In this document: positions 8,587-17,942 of the stretch, one piece after another | Layout of the letters: every line of letters begins with the position of its first letter | Numbering within the stretch: the stretch's first letter is position 1 | Origin: Thalassiosira profunda | Lineage: Eukaryota; Bacillariophyta; Thalassiosirophyceae; Thalassiosirales; Thalassiosiraceae | NCBI GenBank assembly: GCA_036939355.1 | Contig: JALLAP010000047.1 | Span: 1 to 25,863 of the forward strand | DNA length: 25,863 nucleotides | Direction of reading: 5' to 3' | Notes under the pieces: generated by a model | Told to the model about the DNA's origin: nothing | What the model saw: only the letters and a program-made list of their open reading frames with translations | Databases searched by the model: none | Made by a program: the position numbers and the translations under genes

Positions 8587-10329
8587 TTACCCTTCAAGCA
8601 TACCAGCCCACTCGTTCACAACCTCCGGATCATTCTGCCCGGACCAGATGTCATTGAGTAACTCCATTTGGCAATCATACTTTTCTCTCGTTTTGGATGA
8701 TATCGCATCTCCTTTTGGTTCATAGAAAGTGTCGGCTAAACCAATCGAAACAGCTGTTCTGCCGCCCGTCGCCTCAATGATCTCGTTCAGTTCTTCAGAG
8801 GAAAAGTCACTTTTGTCGCCAAAAGCAAGATAAAGCAGCTGAGGAGCAATGCCAAGCAAGCCCTGGACGTCATTGCAACTGAGTTTGCGGGTTGACGTGT
8901 GGAAAGATCTCAGATGACTGCAGCCCTCGAAAATCTTTCGGATCCCCCGCACCGAGAGATGGTTGTGGTTGCGCAAATTGAGCTCTTGGAGATTAGAACA
9001 CTTCCGAACGATCAGCCCACAGGTGTTGTCCGTAAATTCATGCCTCTCGTGAGTATCCCGCTCTAGACTGAGGATGCGAAGGTTGGGCAAATCCTGCAGC
9101 ATGATCTTCAAATCCGAGTCCATCAGCACGAATCCCTGCAAATCAAGCTTCACCACATGCTTGCAAGAGTTGACAGCCAGTGCAATCGTCCGGCGATTCT
9201 TTGCTTTCGACCAATCGATATCCAACATTGGAAGGGAGAGCGCCATCAGAGTATTCTTTTGCTGATCAATGATGTCGTGAAGGGACTGGACGTCATCAAA
9301 CCTAAAGAAATCAAGCCGCAGCTGCTTGACGTCGTGTAGTTCCTTCCACCGTTCGTTGCCAGCAGAAACGTATTGATCACACAGCCAGAAAACCGATTCC
9401 AGCTTCCCCTTCTTCGACCTGAACAGCGAGGATAGATGCTTTGGAGAAAGTCTTACTACCTCGCCGGTTGCCGCCTCCTTGAGATTGATTTGCAGATGCT
9501 TCAGACTGTCCATGTATTTTGTCCCGTACCGCAATCCTGCGTCCAAATCTACCATTTCGTCTCTGTCGTATTTCAGAACGAGCAACTCAGAGTCCGTCGA
9601 CGGAAGCATTGAAACGATGTCGCAGATCCTGCGATGTGACCTCCTCGCAGCCCTTTGACAGGCAGCCGAGCAGTAGAGAGCCAGGTTACAACCCGAGCAT
9701 GCCCGCAATTTGTATTGGTAATCGTCTGCACCGCAATGCTCGCAGTTCTTGGTTGCCACATTATTTCTTTGGAGCCGCCACTGCGACCGCCGCGACCGCA
9801 ACTCGCGCTCAACTCGCACTCCCTTCACCCAAATCCCCTCGAAGATTTCGCCCGAAGGGAGTTTCCTGGTCCCCTTCCCGTGCTCATCCCCGCCTCGGCC
9901 CACTCTCCCCCGTAGACTCTACCATCTTCCCACGTGTAAGTTCCCCACCCGTGGTATTTGTCGTCCTTCCATTCGCCATCGTAGACGTCGCCACATTCGT
10001 ACTTCATCTCCCCTCCCGTGTTGCTTGCCATCCTTGAACTCGCCTTCGTAGACGTCGCCGCTGGCTGAGGTGTACATCCCCTTCCCGTGCTTCAAATCGT
10101 CCTTCCATTCGCCATCGTAGGTGTCACCATCCTCCCATTTGTATGTCCCCGTCCCATGCATTTTACCATGCCTGAGCTCTCCCTGGTAGGTCCCGCTATC
10201 TTGGCGAATTGTCCCTTCAGAGCCGCCCGCCGCTGAATCGCCACCACTATTTCGAGCCCCGGCATTGGACGGCGACGCAAAATAATTGCCTCGCTTTGAG
10301 GCCCTGCCATCGCGACGCTTCTTGCCCAT
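8587..10329 (-). pseudogene. MORN-MYND-LRR family copy 2, with two compensating frameshifts
   Basis: The ATG at 10329 opens MGKKRRDGRASKRG and three MORN repeats. At about 10013 (CACGGGAGGGGAG) the coding frame shifts; the next repeats, MKYECGDVYDGEWKDDKYHGWG, are in another frame until about 9900 (GCCGAGGCGGGG), where it returns to the first frame. The original frame meets TAG at 9919-9921 in between. Comparison with the family spacing suggests a 2-nt loss followed by a 2-nt gain. The remaining part (9895-8587) is intact: a last MORN repeat, a MYND finger (CEHCGADDYQYKLRACSGC), the MVDLDAGLRYGTKYM linker, LRRs and the DPEVVNEWAGMLEG tail. It is closest to copy 1 by tail and linker. It may be a young pseudogene or an intact gene with two sequence errors; both shifts are in G-rich runs. 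It is head-to-head with copy 3. Confidence 0.72.
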
Positions 10330-10446
10330 GACTTCGCCACTGCCGCCGCCACCGACGCCAGCGCAGCCAGGCCGGATTGCGTGCTAGGAGCGAGGAGGGG
10401 CGGGAAGAGGGAGGAGGAGGAGGCGCTGAGGCAAGAAATCCAAGTA

Positions 10447-10486
10447 GCTACCTATTTTACGTACGATACATAGGTACTATTGTACC
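10447..10486 (+). promoter_or_regulatory. ACGTA/TACATAGGTA element, divergent promoter of copies 2 and 3
   Basis: The block reads CTACCTATTTTACGTACG followed by ATACATAGGTACT. It is related to blocks at 15696-15725 and 19677-19710: CTATT, then ACGTA, then TA(C)RTAGGTA. It lies 118 bp from the start of copy 2 and about 130 bp from that of copy 3. A shared transcription factor or core-promoter site is inferred. Confidence 0.45.
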
Positions 10487-10616
10487 CGCTACCGGCGGCT
10501 CCTCCCGCCCGCGCGCGCGCCAGGAACAGCCCCGCGAGGCACGCAGCCCGCCCCTCAAGGCCGAGGGCGAGTCGTCATCGCCGAGTGTGCGGGCGCTGCG
10601 GGGGACAGTGGGCGTC

Positions 10617-12719
10617 ATGGCGAGAACCACCGCCGCCGCCCAGCAGGGCGGCGAGGCAGAGCGAGGAAATTCCGCGTCGCCCTCCAATTCCGACGTTGGC
10701 GAGGGCATCACTAGTACTGCACCACCATTGTCCCTCGAAGCCGGCAACGGCAGCTCCATTGACAAGAACAATGTCGGGTCAACAGAAATAAGGACCATCA
10801 AATGCCCGGGCGGCGACGTCTACGAAGGAGAGGTCAAGGACGGCGAGCCGCACGGCAGATGCGTATTCAGATTCGCAAATGGCAGCCTTTACGACGGCGA
10901 ATGGAGGGGCGGCCAGAAGCACAATGGGACCGAAACGTTTGCCAACGGCGACGTGTATAGGGGGGAATTCAAGGAAAATTATGCGCACGGGAAGGGGACA
11001 TGCAGGTGGGCGGATGGAACCGTCTACGACGGACAGTGGTCGAAGGGGAGAACGCACGGCAAGGGGGCCAAAACCTATGCGAGCGGAAGAGTTTACAAGG
11101 GAGAATATGCAGTGGGGAAAGAGCATGGGCAGGGAATCATGACGAGCGAACAGGGGAATGTCTACGATGGACAGTGGGCGAGAGGGGAGCCGGATGGCAC
11201 CGGGACCCTCACTTCTGCTGATGGCGTAACCTTGTACGACGGGGAGTGGATGGAAGGGAGACCGCACGGGAGGGGATTGTTGGGTGGCGCGCGAGAGAGT
11301 GTTTGGGTAGACGGGGTGCAACAGAGGGGTGAAGCGGGCACCAATGCCACGACTTGCCCAAATGCTCTCACCAAGAACGCGGGGGCAGCTCTCCGTGCTC
11401 AGGGTAGCAGGAAGCAACCGGGGGAGGACAAACGTGTCTACAAGCACGAGCGCACGATGCGGTCGGAACGATCCCAGCAGCGACAGCTACAGAAAAACTT
11501 GGCCCCTAAGACGTGCGAGCACTGCGGCGTAGATGAAGGCCGATACAAGTTGCGGGTATGCTCTGGCTGCAACCTGGCGCTCTACTGCTCCGATGCCTGT
11601 CAAAAGGCCGCGAGGAGGTCTCATCGAAGGATCTGCAACATAGTCTCGGGCCTACCACAGGAACATTCCAATAGGCTCATCCTGACATACGACAGAGATG
11701 AGATGGTGGATTTGGATGCAGGTCTGCGGTATGCGACAAAGTACATGCACGGCATGAAGCACTTGACAATCGATCTCAATAAGATGGAGAGCGGCGATGT
11801 CATCAAATTTTCTACCAAGAGGCTGTCATCATTGTTGAAGTCTAAGACAGGGAAACTTGAATCGGTTTTCTGGGAGACCGACGGCTGGACCACTGCTGCT
11901 GCTGCCCTTTTGTCCGAAAACGATGGCGGCACTGTCTGGAATGAACTGCACAGCCTGAAGCAGCTACGTCTTCAAGCCGTGAAATTTGTTGAGGTTCAGC
12001 CCCTTTGCGACGTCATTGGCCAACAAAAGGACACTCTGACTGTGCTTCACCTACCGTATTTGGATATTGATTGGCCCAAAGCAAAGTGCCGGCGTGCAAT
12101 TGCACAATCTGTTGGCTCTTGCAAGAGTCTGGTGAAGCTCGATCTTTTAGGATGCATCATGATGGACTCCGATTTGAAGATCATGCTTGGTGACTTGCCC
12201 AGTCTCCGCATCCTCCGTCTGTCGCGGGGTGGACATCAGAACCATGAGTTTACCGACAACACATGCGGGTTGATAGCACGGAAGTGCCCTGGCCTTCAGG
12301 AAATGAACCTGATGAACCACGACCAACTTTCGGTGAAGGGAATCCGCAAGATTTTCGAGGGCTGCAGTCATCTCCGATCACTCTACACTACAACTCGCAA
12401 GCTGAGCCGTAAGGATGTCCTGAGCTTGCTTGACATTGCCCCTCAGCTACTCTACCTTTGCTTGGCGAGCGGCAGGCCACCTCCCCCGGGCGGCAAAGTT
12501 CTTTCTGCTGGAGAACTTGACGAGATCATCGAGGCAACTAGCGGTAGAACCGTGTTTCAGCTGAGGTTTGATGGCGGCAATGTGTTTGCACCTGGCAGCG
12601 TATCGAACAAGACGAGGGAGAAGTATGAACACCAAAAAGATGTACTCAACAATATCTGGGGCGTACGACGTGATCCGGAGGTTGCAAACGAGTGGGCCGA
12701 TACGTTTGAAGGATGGTAG
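10617..12719 (+). CDS. MORN-MYND-LRR protein, family copy 3
   Basis: An intact single-exon gene of 700 codons. The frame is open upstream to a TTG at 10377, but the first ATG is at 10617 (GCGTCATGG). The N-terminus has RGNSASPSNSDVGEG, related to RGNSAPSSNAEARNS in copy 1. Residues about 66-222 hold seven MORN repeats (YEGEVKDGEPHGRC, YDGEWRGGQKHNGT, YRGEFKENYAHGKGT, YDGQWSKGRTHGKG, YKGEYAVGKEHGQG, YDGQWARGEPDGTG, YDGEWMEGRPHGRG). A spacer of about 75 residues leads to RSERSQQRQ and the MYND finger (about 300-340; CEHC, C-SG-C, YC-SDA-C, H-RRI-C). The linker MVDLDAGLRYATKYM, LRRs (LVKLDLLGC, LPSLRILRLSR, CPGLQEMNLMNH) and DPEVANEWADTFEGW follow. An adaptor role is inferred. The cyclin ATG lies 88 bp downstream on the same strand. 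Confidence 0.88.
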   Translation: MARTTAAAQQGGEAERGNSASPSNSDVGEGITSTAPPLSLEAGNGSSIDKNNVGSTEIRTIKCPGGDVYEGEVKDGEPHGRCVFRFANGSLYDGEWRGGQKHNGTETFANGDVYRGEFKENYAHGKGTCRWADGTVYDGQWSKGRTHGKGAKTYASGRVYKGEYAVGKEHGQGIMTSEQGNVYDGQWARGEPDGTGTLTSADGVTLYDGEWMEGRPHGRGLLGGARESVWVDGVQQRGEAGTNATTCPNALTKNAGAALRAQGSRKQPGEDKRVYKHERTMRSERSQQRQLQKNLAPKTCEHCGVDEGRYKLRVCSGCNLALYCSDACQKAARRSHRRICNIVSGLPQEHSNRLILTYDRDEMVDLDAGLRYATKYMHGMKHLTIDLNKMESGDVIKFSTKRLSSLLKSKTGKLESVFWETDGWTTAAAALLSENDGGTVWNELHSLKQLRLQAVKFVEVQPLCDVIGQQKDTLTVLHLPYLDIDWPKAKCRRAIAQSVGSCKSLVKLDLLGCIMMDSDLKIMLGDLPSLRILRLSRGGHQNHEFTDNTCGLIARKCPGLQEMNLMNHDQLSVKGIRKIFEGCSHLRSLYTTTRKLSRKDVLSLLDIAPQLLYLCLASGRPPPPGGKVLSAGELDEIIEATSGRTVFQLRFDGGNVFAPGSVSNKTREKYEHQKDVLNNIWGVRRDPEVANEWADTFEGW

Positions 12720-12806
12720 CAATTGGCTCATAACACCGCAACAATAAAACTGCCGAACGAAAACTCATTTCGCAAGACTGGCGAGTTGGGCGAGCGGTCT
12801 CCTCTC

Positions 12807-14006
12807 ATGCCCTCGGCGGTGTCGCCTTCGCTGCGGGCGGGATGCGATGGGCCATTCGACGATTGCGCGTTCGTAAATCTGTGCAGCAGCGGCCAAATCG
12901 ACAACCTACTCGCTCTCCTAGACATCGAACACAGATATGCACTCTCCCAGGCCGATTGTCATTGTTTCCGCGCAGAGCTTGACGCCGCAGCCGGACCTCA
13001 GCCAGTGAATGACGTGGTGGATGGGGGCTCTCCAAACAATCACGATTGGCGGTATCGCATCGCGAGGTGGATGATCCGTGTGAGTACCTGCGGGAATGTC
13101 TTGTATTGCAAAAGTGTGAAAGAGAAGAACTCATTCACCCTTCTTTGGCAGGCCTCGGACGAGTTTGCAATCAGCCGAGAGACTGCAACCATCGCCCTAT
13201 CTATGCTACGCCGACCGCTTCTTGCTGAACAAGAAGATCACGCGTCATCTCTACCAAGTCGTTGCCATATCGAGTCTCCTCGTCGCCACGAAGCTCTTCG
13301 AGAAGGGAAGGATCAAAATGGTGAGCTGTTTGTGTGGGTCTATTGCCCTAACTGCCACATCTTCTCACTGAATGACTTGCTCCTACTTCAACAGGCAGCT
13401 CTGATGAGCTACACCCAGTTCCGATTCGGCCCAAGCGAAGTACTGCTGATGGAGAAGCAGCTCTTCTCGTCGATTGGAACGTTCCTTTTCCCGCCGACGG
13501 CAGGAACCTTCGTTCTCTTTCTGTTGAAGGACTTCTCTGGCTCGACGTCGCTGGCGAACGTTCTAGAATCTTGCCAATTCATGATCGAGCTTGCAGTATG
13601 CGACTTCTTCTTTGTCGCTCACAGACAGTCCCGACTGGCGGTGGCCGCTATCTTAGTGACGTTCGAGCAGATGCCGGAGCTGCCTCCCGCACTCGTCCAA
13701 GCTTGCCTGGCAAACATAAGAACCTTTGTGGATTTTGCAGACGACGTTGAGTGCTTGGCGTGCGTCGAACAGCTGAGGAAGATTTACACGCACAATGATA
13801 TACGCATCAAAGCAGTCGATGGCATTGGTGGCATTGCTACCTCCTCGGACGAGCCGAATGGTCGGAAACGGATTTGTCGCGCGGCCACCCCATCTCCTAC
13901 GCCGGAAGATCAGCCGCCCGTGCTCGCCAAGTTTCCAGAAGCAGAGCAAGGCGTTGCCGACGGAAGCCCGCGAAAGAGGCAGCGCACGAACACGGTACCA
14001 GGATAG
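12807..14006 (+). CDS. Cyclin (diatom-type), three exons, one frameshift in exon 2
   Basis: The ATG at 12807 follows an in-frame open stretch without other ATGs. Exon 1 (12807-13079) ends NHDWRYRIARWMIR, the beginning of a cyclin box. Exon 2 (13152-13320) encodes ASDEFAISRETATIAL and then, one frame over, CYADRFLLNKKITRHLYQ and VVAISSLLVATKLFEKG. Exon 3 (13395-14006) gives AALMSYTQFRFGPSEVLLME, then the second cyclin fold. This order matches the cyclin N box (W in helix 1, DRFL, LVATKLFE). Cyclins bind and activate cyclin-dependent kinases; the family is expanded in diatoms. The frameshift sits at a perfect CTATCTAT tandem (13197-13204). Dropping one CTAT restores IALCYADRFLL, so either a 4-nt duplication has broken the gene or there is an error. 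The C-terminal tail, rich in Pro, Arg and Lys, may carry a nuclear signal. Confidence 0.75.
   Translation: MPSAVSPSLRAGCDGPFDDCAFVNLCSSGQIDNLLALLDIEHRYALSQADCHCFRAELDAAAGPQPVNDVVDGGSPNNHDWRYRIARWMIRVSTCGNVLYCKSVKEKNSFTLLWQASDEFAISRETATIALSMLRRPLLAEQEDHASSLPSRCHIESPRRHEALREGKDQNGELFVWVYCPNCHIFSLNDLLLLQQAALMSYTQFRFGPSEVLLMEKQLFSSIGTFLFPPTAGTFVLFLLKDFSGSTSLANVLESCQFMIELAVCDFFFVAHRQSRLAVAAILVTFEQMPELPPALVQACLANIRTFVDFADDVECLACVEQLRKIYTHNDIRIKAVDGIGGIATSSDEPNGRKRICRAATPSPTPEDQPPVLAKFPEAEQGVADGSPRKRQRTNTVPG
13080..13151 (+). other. Cyclin intron 1, 72 bp
   Basis: Donor GTGAGT at 13080, acceptor TTTGGCAG ending at 13151, phase 0. It is stop-free and a multiple of three. Its removal joins WMIR to ASDEFAISRET, the normal cyclin-box order. 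Confidence 0.78.
13321..13394 (+). other. Cyclin intron 2, 74 bp
   Basis: Donor GTGAGC at 13321, acceptor TTCAACAG ending at 13394, phase 0. It joins GRIKM to AALMSYTQFRF. It contains an in-frame TGA, so retention would truncate the cyclin. Confidence 0.78.
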
Positions 14007-14068
14007 CCCTTGCTCTCTCTAAAACATTGCGATGCTCCCATTCCTACTTTACAACGTGCTTCGCACAA

Positions 14069-15631
14069 TCACTGCGAGGCAATGACCGTTTGCGTCTTCA
14101 TCCTCTCTGATCCATCGGGATTTGGTCCCAGCCCTCCCTCGCACATCCAGTTGCCATCGAACGTCTGCACGCACTCGGCCACCGCACACTCGGTATCGTC
14201 GCACTCTTGCACAGTCAACCGCGTGGCCTCCCGCCATGATTCGTCGGGCGAGTATCGATTCCGCACGTTTTGGAACGTCTCACGCACGAAAATGTTGTGA
14301 CGATGGATCAACGGGAGCCGCGGGTGCTCGAATCGGATGTAAACCGAATTGGGGTCGCTGACGCCAATTGTATCCGCCTTCTCTATGAGTTTGTCGATAT
14401 CCTCGAGGAAGCCATCCACGTGATCCAGCAAGGCCGCAGAAGTGTCGACATAATATGCTTCGTGAAGGGCCAGTTTGCTCTCGTAGTCTCCCGTTCGATG
14501 GGCCGTCATCAGCGCCTGCTGATCGTCGAGGTTCGTCGCGCTCAGATGAGTGTAGAGAAAGATATCCCACACTTCATCGGCCACCTCGCCGCTTTTGTAA
14601 AAAAGCATTCGATCATGCGAGTATCCCAAATCCAACATGTCCTGGTTGACTGTGGGCGGGAGTAGTTTGCAGTACGTGGCCGGACTCTCCTCATCGAGAA
14701 ACCCATACCGAGCAAACAAATGCGACGGGTTGCGCGGGTCGGCATAGCTGATCCGCAGCGGCTGGCCCGCCGAGACGTCGTACGTTGTGTACGCGTAATA
14801 GTTGCCCGCATCGTCGTACGACGGCTGGATCTCGACGGACTCCGATCCATGGTCGAAGTAATCCCCCATGGGCACGATTTGTAGGTCCCCGTCGTCCGTC
14901 TCCACGGCGCGGGTGTATGCTATCTGGTAGGCCCACTTTACGAGCCGTGGGTTGTTCTTGATGTCATCGCCCAGAAACGGCACCATTGCAATCGACTCGG
15001 TCCCCAGCCTTTCCTGGCTCTCCCGCTCCTCTTCCGCCAGCTTCTTCATCAGCGGGGGCAGGCACAGCAAGCAAAAGTCCGTCATGCTGCATGCATTCGT
15101 GAAAAATCGCGGCAGCGAATCCAGCCACTGATACCACTGGCTCTCGCGGCCCTTCTGCACCTCCAGTAGAATTTTGAGCATGAGGTAGTACTGTCGGTAT
15201 TGTGTTTCGGCCTCGGCGTTCGCGAGGTACAGCTCGACCTCCTCCATTTCCGGTCCGCGCAGCTCGGCGATCGCCTTGTTGCTGGACAATATCAGCGCCT
15301 CGGGGACGAAGAGGACGGGGCTGCCGGAGGGCACATCGGTTGTGGTCGTCGCGTAAACCTGCCGGTCGAGATCTCGCTCGCCGCCCTCATCGACCAGCTT
15401 GAAGCCATCGACGCGTTGAATGCCGTTGTTGTTTGCCCAGAGGTCGAACGCGAAGGTGTTGCGCGCGGCGTTCTCGGCGACGTCGACGGAGGTATCTTGC
15501 TGGACGCTCAGGGAGGAGAAGAAGAGCCCCGTTCCGCGAGGCGCGGCCACGAACGGTGGTGAGAAGCCCATCGCGCCGGTGGAGAGGATGGCGAGCGCCA
15601 GGCCCCGGACGACGATCGCGGGCTGCACCAT
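14069..15631 (-). CDS. Plastid-targeted SET-domain protein (Rubisco-LSMT-like)
   Basis: An intact single-exon gene of 520 residues starting at the ATG at 15631. The N-terminus (LALAILSTGAMGFSPPF) is a signal peptide ending before Phe, as in diatom plastid pre-sequences. SET signatures include the N-terminal DLWANNNGIQRVDGFKLVDE, then VYATTTTDVPSGSPVLFVP, an inserted helical region, then MGDYFDHGSES (about residue 258) and PLRISYADPRNPSHLFARYG with FLDEESP. This layout is that of the lysine methyltransferases related to the Rubisco large-subunit enzyme, which use S-adenosylmethionine. The usual Asn-His pair in the SET core appears as Asp-His, so activity is uncertain. The C-terminus has an unusual Cys-containing tail (ECDDTECAVAEC). 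It converges with the cyclin gene (62 bp between stops) and is divergent from the LRR gene at 15921. Confidence 0.83.
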   Translation of the reverse strand: MVQPAIVVRGLALAILSTGAMGFSPPFVAAPRGTGLFFSSLSVQQDTSVDVAENAARNTFAFDLWANNNGIQRVDGFKLVDEGGERDLDRQVYATTTTDVPSGSPVLFVPEALILSSNKAIAELRGPEMEEVELYLANAEAETQYRQYYLMLKILLEVQKGRESQWYQWLDSLPRFFTNACSMTDFCLLCLPPLMKKLAEEERESQERLGTESIAMVPFLGDDIKNNPRLVKWAYQIAYTRAVETDDGDLQIVPMGDYFDHGSESVEIQPSYDDAGNYYAYTTYDVSAGQPLRISYADPRNPSHLFARYGFLDEESPATYCKLLPPTVNQDMLDLGYSHDRMLFYKSGEVADEVWDIFLYTHLSATNLDDQQALMTAHRTGDYESKLALHEAYYVDTSAALLDHVDGFLEDIDKLIEKADTIGVSDPNSVYIRFEHPRLPLIHRHNIFVRETFQNVRNRYSPDESWREATRLTVQECDDTECAVAECVQTFDGNWMCEGGLGPNPDGSERMKTQTVIASQ

Positions 15632-15920
15632 CGTTGGAGGAATAATGATGGCGAGGCTGAGGAAGCTGTGTTCCTCGTTCCTCGCTCACCCGCCGGTTAT
15701 CTATTGATACGTAAGTACGTAGGTAAAGACTGAAATCTGAAATCCCCTCCCGCTCGGCGCCGCGCGCCCCCTTTCCTCTCGCTCCACTCCGCCACCCCCG
15801 CTGAGCTGCGCTGAACCACTTCGGCATCTTCACAGCGGCGGCTCGAGGGCACCAACACGTTATTATTTGTCGGCATCACAGCACGGATCGGACCTCCAAT
15901 TTCCGCAGCAAACAGAATCA
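15632..15920. promoter_or_regulatory. Divergent promoter of SET and LRR genes, with ACGTA/TACGTAGGTA element
   Basis: The 289-bp space between start codons holds at 15696-15725 a block reading GTTATCTATT, GATACGTAAG, TACGTAGGTA. Its first and last parts recur almost unchanged at 19677-19710, and it is related to 10447-10486. Both flanking genes start within about 200 bp of it. The role is inferred from repetition only. Confidence 0.5.
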
Positions 15921-17634
15921 ATGACGACGCCAAACGAGTTCGGGGAGGAACGCGGTCTTTGCAACGAGACGTTGGAATTGCTCAAGTGCAACGACCCCCG
16001 CCTCACCAATTTGGTGATAAATTGGAGGGCAGAACTGGACTCTCATCCAGATGAATACCACATGTTTTCCGCGCACTCGGTAGATTGGACCGTCGTGGGC
16101 CCTCACCTGGCTGAAAATACCTGCCTCAAGAAATTGGTGGTTTGCGGCTTCACCTGGGGGGGAGTGGATCCATACAGCAGATCCGCTCGTGATCGTTGCA
16201 TGAATGTCTGGGCGCAGTTCTGCGAGGCTGTCTCGCGCAACAAATCGATCGAGCATTTATTCATCTATCAGATCACGGCCGTCGTGGCAGACGCTCATCG
16301 AAAGCCTGTCGCCGTTGCTCACGCACAGCGATAAATTGCGTCGTCTGAAATTGGATTCGGTTATGAATGCATCTTCTTTGGGGAATGTCTTATCAACTGC
16401 CCTAGGAAGTTGTGCGGGGAACTCATCGCTGGAGGAACTTATCATTACCTATCGGGGGGGGACGGAGGTCGAGAACGAAATGAGTTTGTGTGCTGCATTG
16501 AAGGGTCACCAAAATATGACCAAACTGGTATTGAGGAGATGCAATATCGGGAGGAGAGGGTGCGAGGAGTTGGGGGAGCTCCTCCAAAACACGGAGAGCA
16601 GCATCGCTGAGCTTACTCTGAATGAGAACAACATTGACGACAAAGACATCAATGTGCTGGCAAATGCGTTGGCAAACAACTCCACGCTCCGGCACTTCGA
16701 TCTGAGCCGCAATGAAGCTGTCACATCATCAGGTTGGCGGTACCTTCTTGTCGCTTTGCAAGGTTCAAACCTGGAGTTGGCTAGACTGCGTGCAGATACG
16801 AACAACATAGATGACGCTTCGATGGCTGCATTCACAACGTGGATGGATCAATCTGGCAACTTGAGATACCTCGATCTCTCCTGGAACAAAGCCATCACTC
16901 CTAGTGGCTGGCTGTCACTCTTTTGCTCGTTGAACAATCAACAGTTGGAGGAGTTGCATGTCAATTGGAACTCCATTGATGATGATGGAGTGAATTGCTT
17001 GGTACGTGTGCTACCAAACAGTTTGCGGAAGCTCTCCATTTACAACAATGACTCGATCACTGTCTCTGGCTGGCGATCACTATCAACTCTGCTACAAAAT
17101 GAAAGTGTGAAACTGAAGGAGCTCGACGTTACGGGCGTCCATGAAGAGGCCATTCCTGCATTTACAACTGCCTTGTCTCGCAACAAAACACTTGAAATGC
17201 TTCGAATGGGGCTCCGCACCTTGATGCAGCCGCACATTCTTTCCAATGTTCTCTGCAATACGTCGAGCATCGATGCTACGTTCTCATCGAATCACACGCT
17301 TCAGAGACATGGGTTTGGCGCAACAAATGCCAACGAACAGAGGGCCAGAGTCCTCTATTTGTATTTGGAGATGAATTGCAACCCCAACAAAAGCGAGGTG
17401 GCCCGCCGGAAGATTCTTCAGCATCACTTTTCGGGGGATAGACTTGATGCCAACTTTGAGCTGTTTCTCCAGATGGAAACGAACGAACTCCCTCACGCAA
17501 TGGCGTGGATGGGAAGGGATGATGATGGGCTTCCTCTGCTGTATCGCCTCATCCGCAGCATGCCTTCGTTGGTTGGGCACGAGGGGAGCAAGGTGGCGGG
17601 TGCGCAGGGTGCGAAGAGAGCCAGAGAGAAATAG
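15921..17634 (+). pseudogene. RNI-type leucine-rich-repeat protein with one frameshift
   Basis: The ATG at 15921 (AATCAATGACG) begins MTTPNEFGEERG. The frame runs to IEHLFIYQITA and is then lost. From about 16285 the coding frame is one base over, giving WQTLIESLSPLLTHSDKLRR and about 450 further residues to the stop at 17632. The body holds ribonuclease-inhibitor-like LRRs of about 28 residues: LRHFDLSRNEAVTSSGW, LRYLDLSWNKAITPSGW, LEELHVNWNSIDDDGV, LRKLSIYNNDSITVSGW. The C-terminus (ARRKILQHHFSG, ANFELFLQME, LPHAMAWMGRDDDGLPLLYR) resembles a diatom LRR family end domain. The frameshift is at GCCGTCGTGGCAG (16278-16290); one base less restores the frame. A protein-interaction role is inferred. 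It may be an intact gene with a sequence error. Confidence 0.7.
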
Positions 17635-17942
17635 GTGGCCGTGGTAGGTACCGCGGGGTGTCGAAAAGGAGAGAGTTGCAAACAATCTACAGACAGACCT
17701 CCAAAAAATGATGCATTTTGTGCGCTGGAGATACGACGGAAGCAGTCAGCGTCCGGAGAGGAGTACCTACTGCCAACCAGTTCTACAGGTGTGGCCAGAT
17801 CTAGAATCTAGTCCCCTCGCGCCCTCTTCGTCATTTACACTCCCCCACTTGCCGCAACAAACCGCTGATTCTTCCTAAGTATGCCTTCCAATCAGGCCTC
17901 AAAACGACCTCATTGTTCCGTCATTGCCCGGACCGCCAGGGG
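17635..17942. other. Convergent intergenic region, nothing coding seen
   Basis: The 308 bp between the stop codons of the LRR gene and family copy 4 should hold two 3' UTRs. GTAGGTACC (17645-17653) and GTACCTAC (17763-17770) are short relatives of the TAGGTA block, and GATCTAGAATCTAG (17808-17821) is a short repeat. No ORF, RNA gene or mobile element was recognised. Confidence 0.4.

Noticed and set aside
10377..10616. N-terminal extension of family copy 3
   Set aside because: There is no in-frame ATG before 10617; the open stretch begins at TTG and crosses the promoter element.
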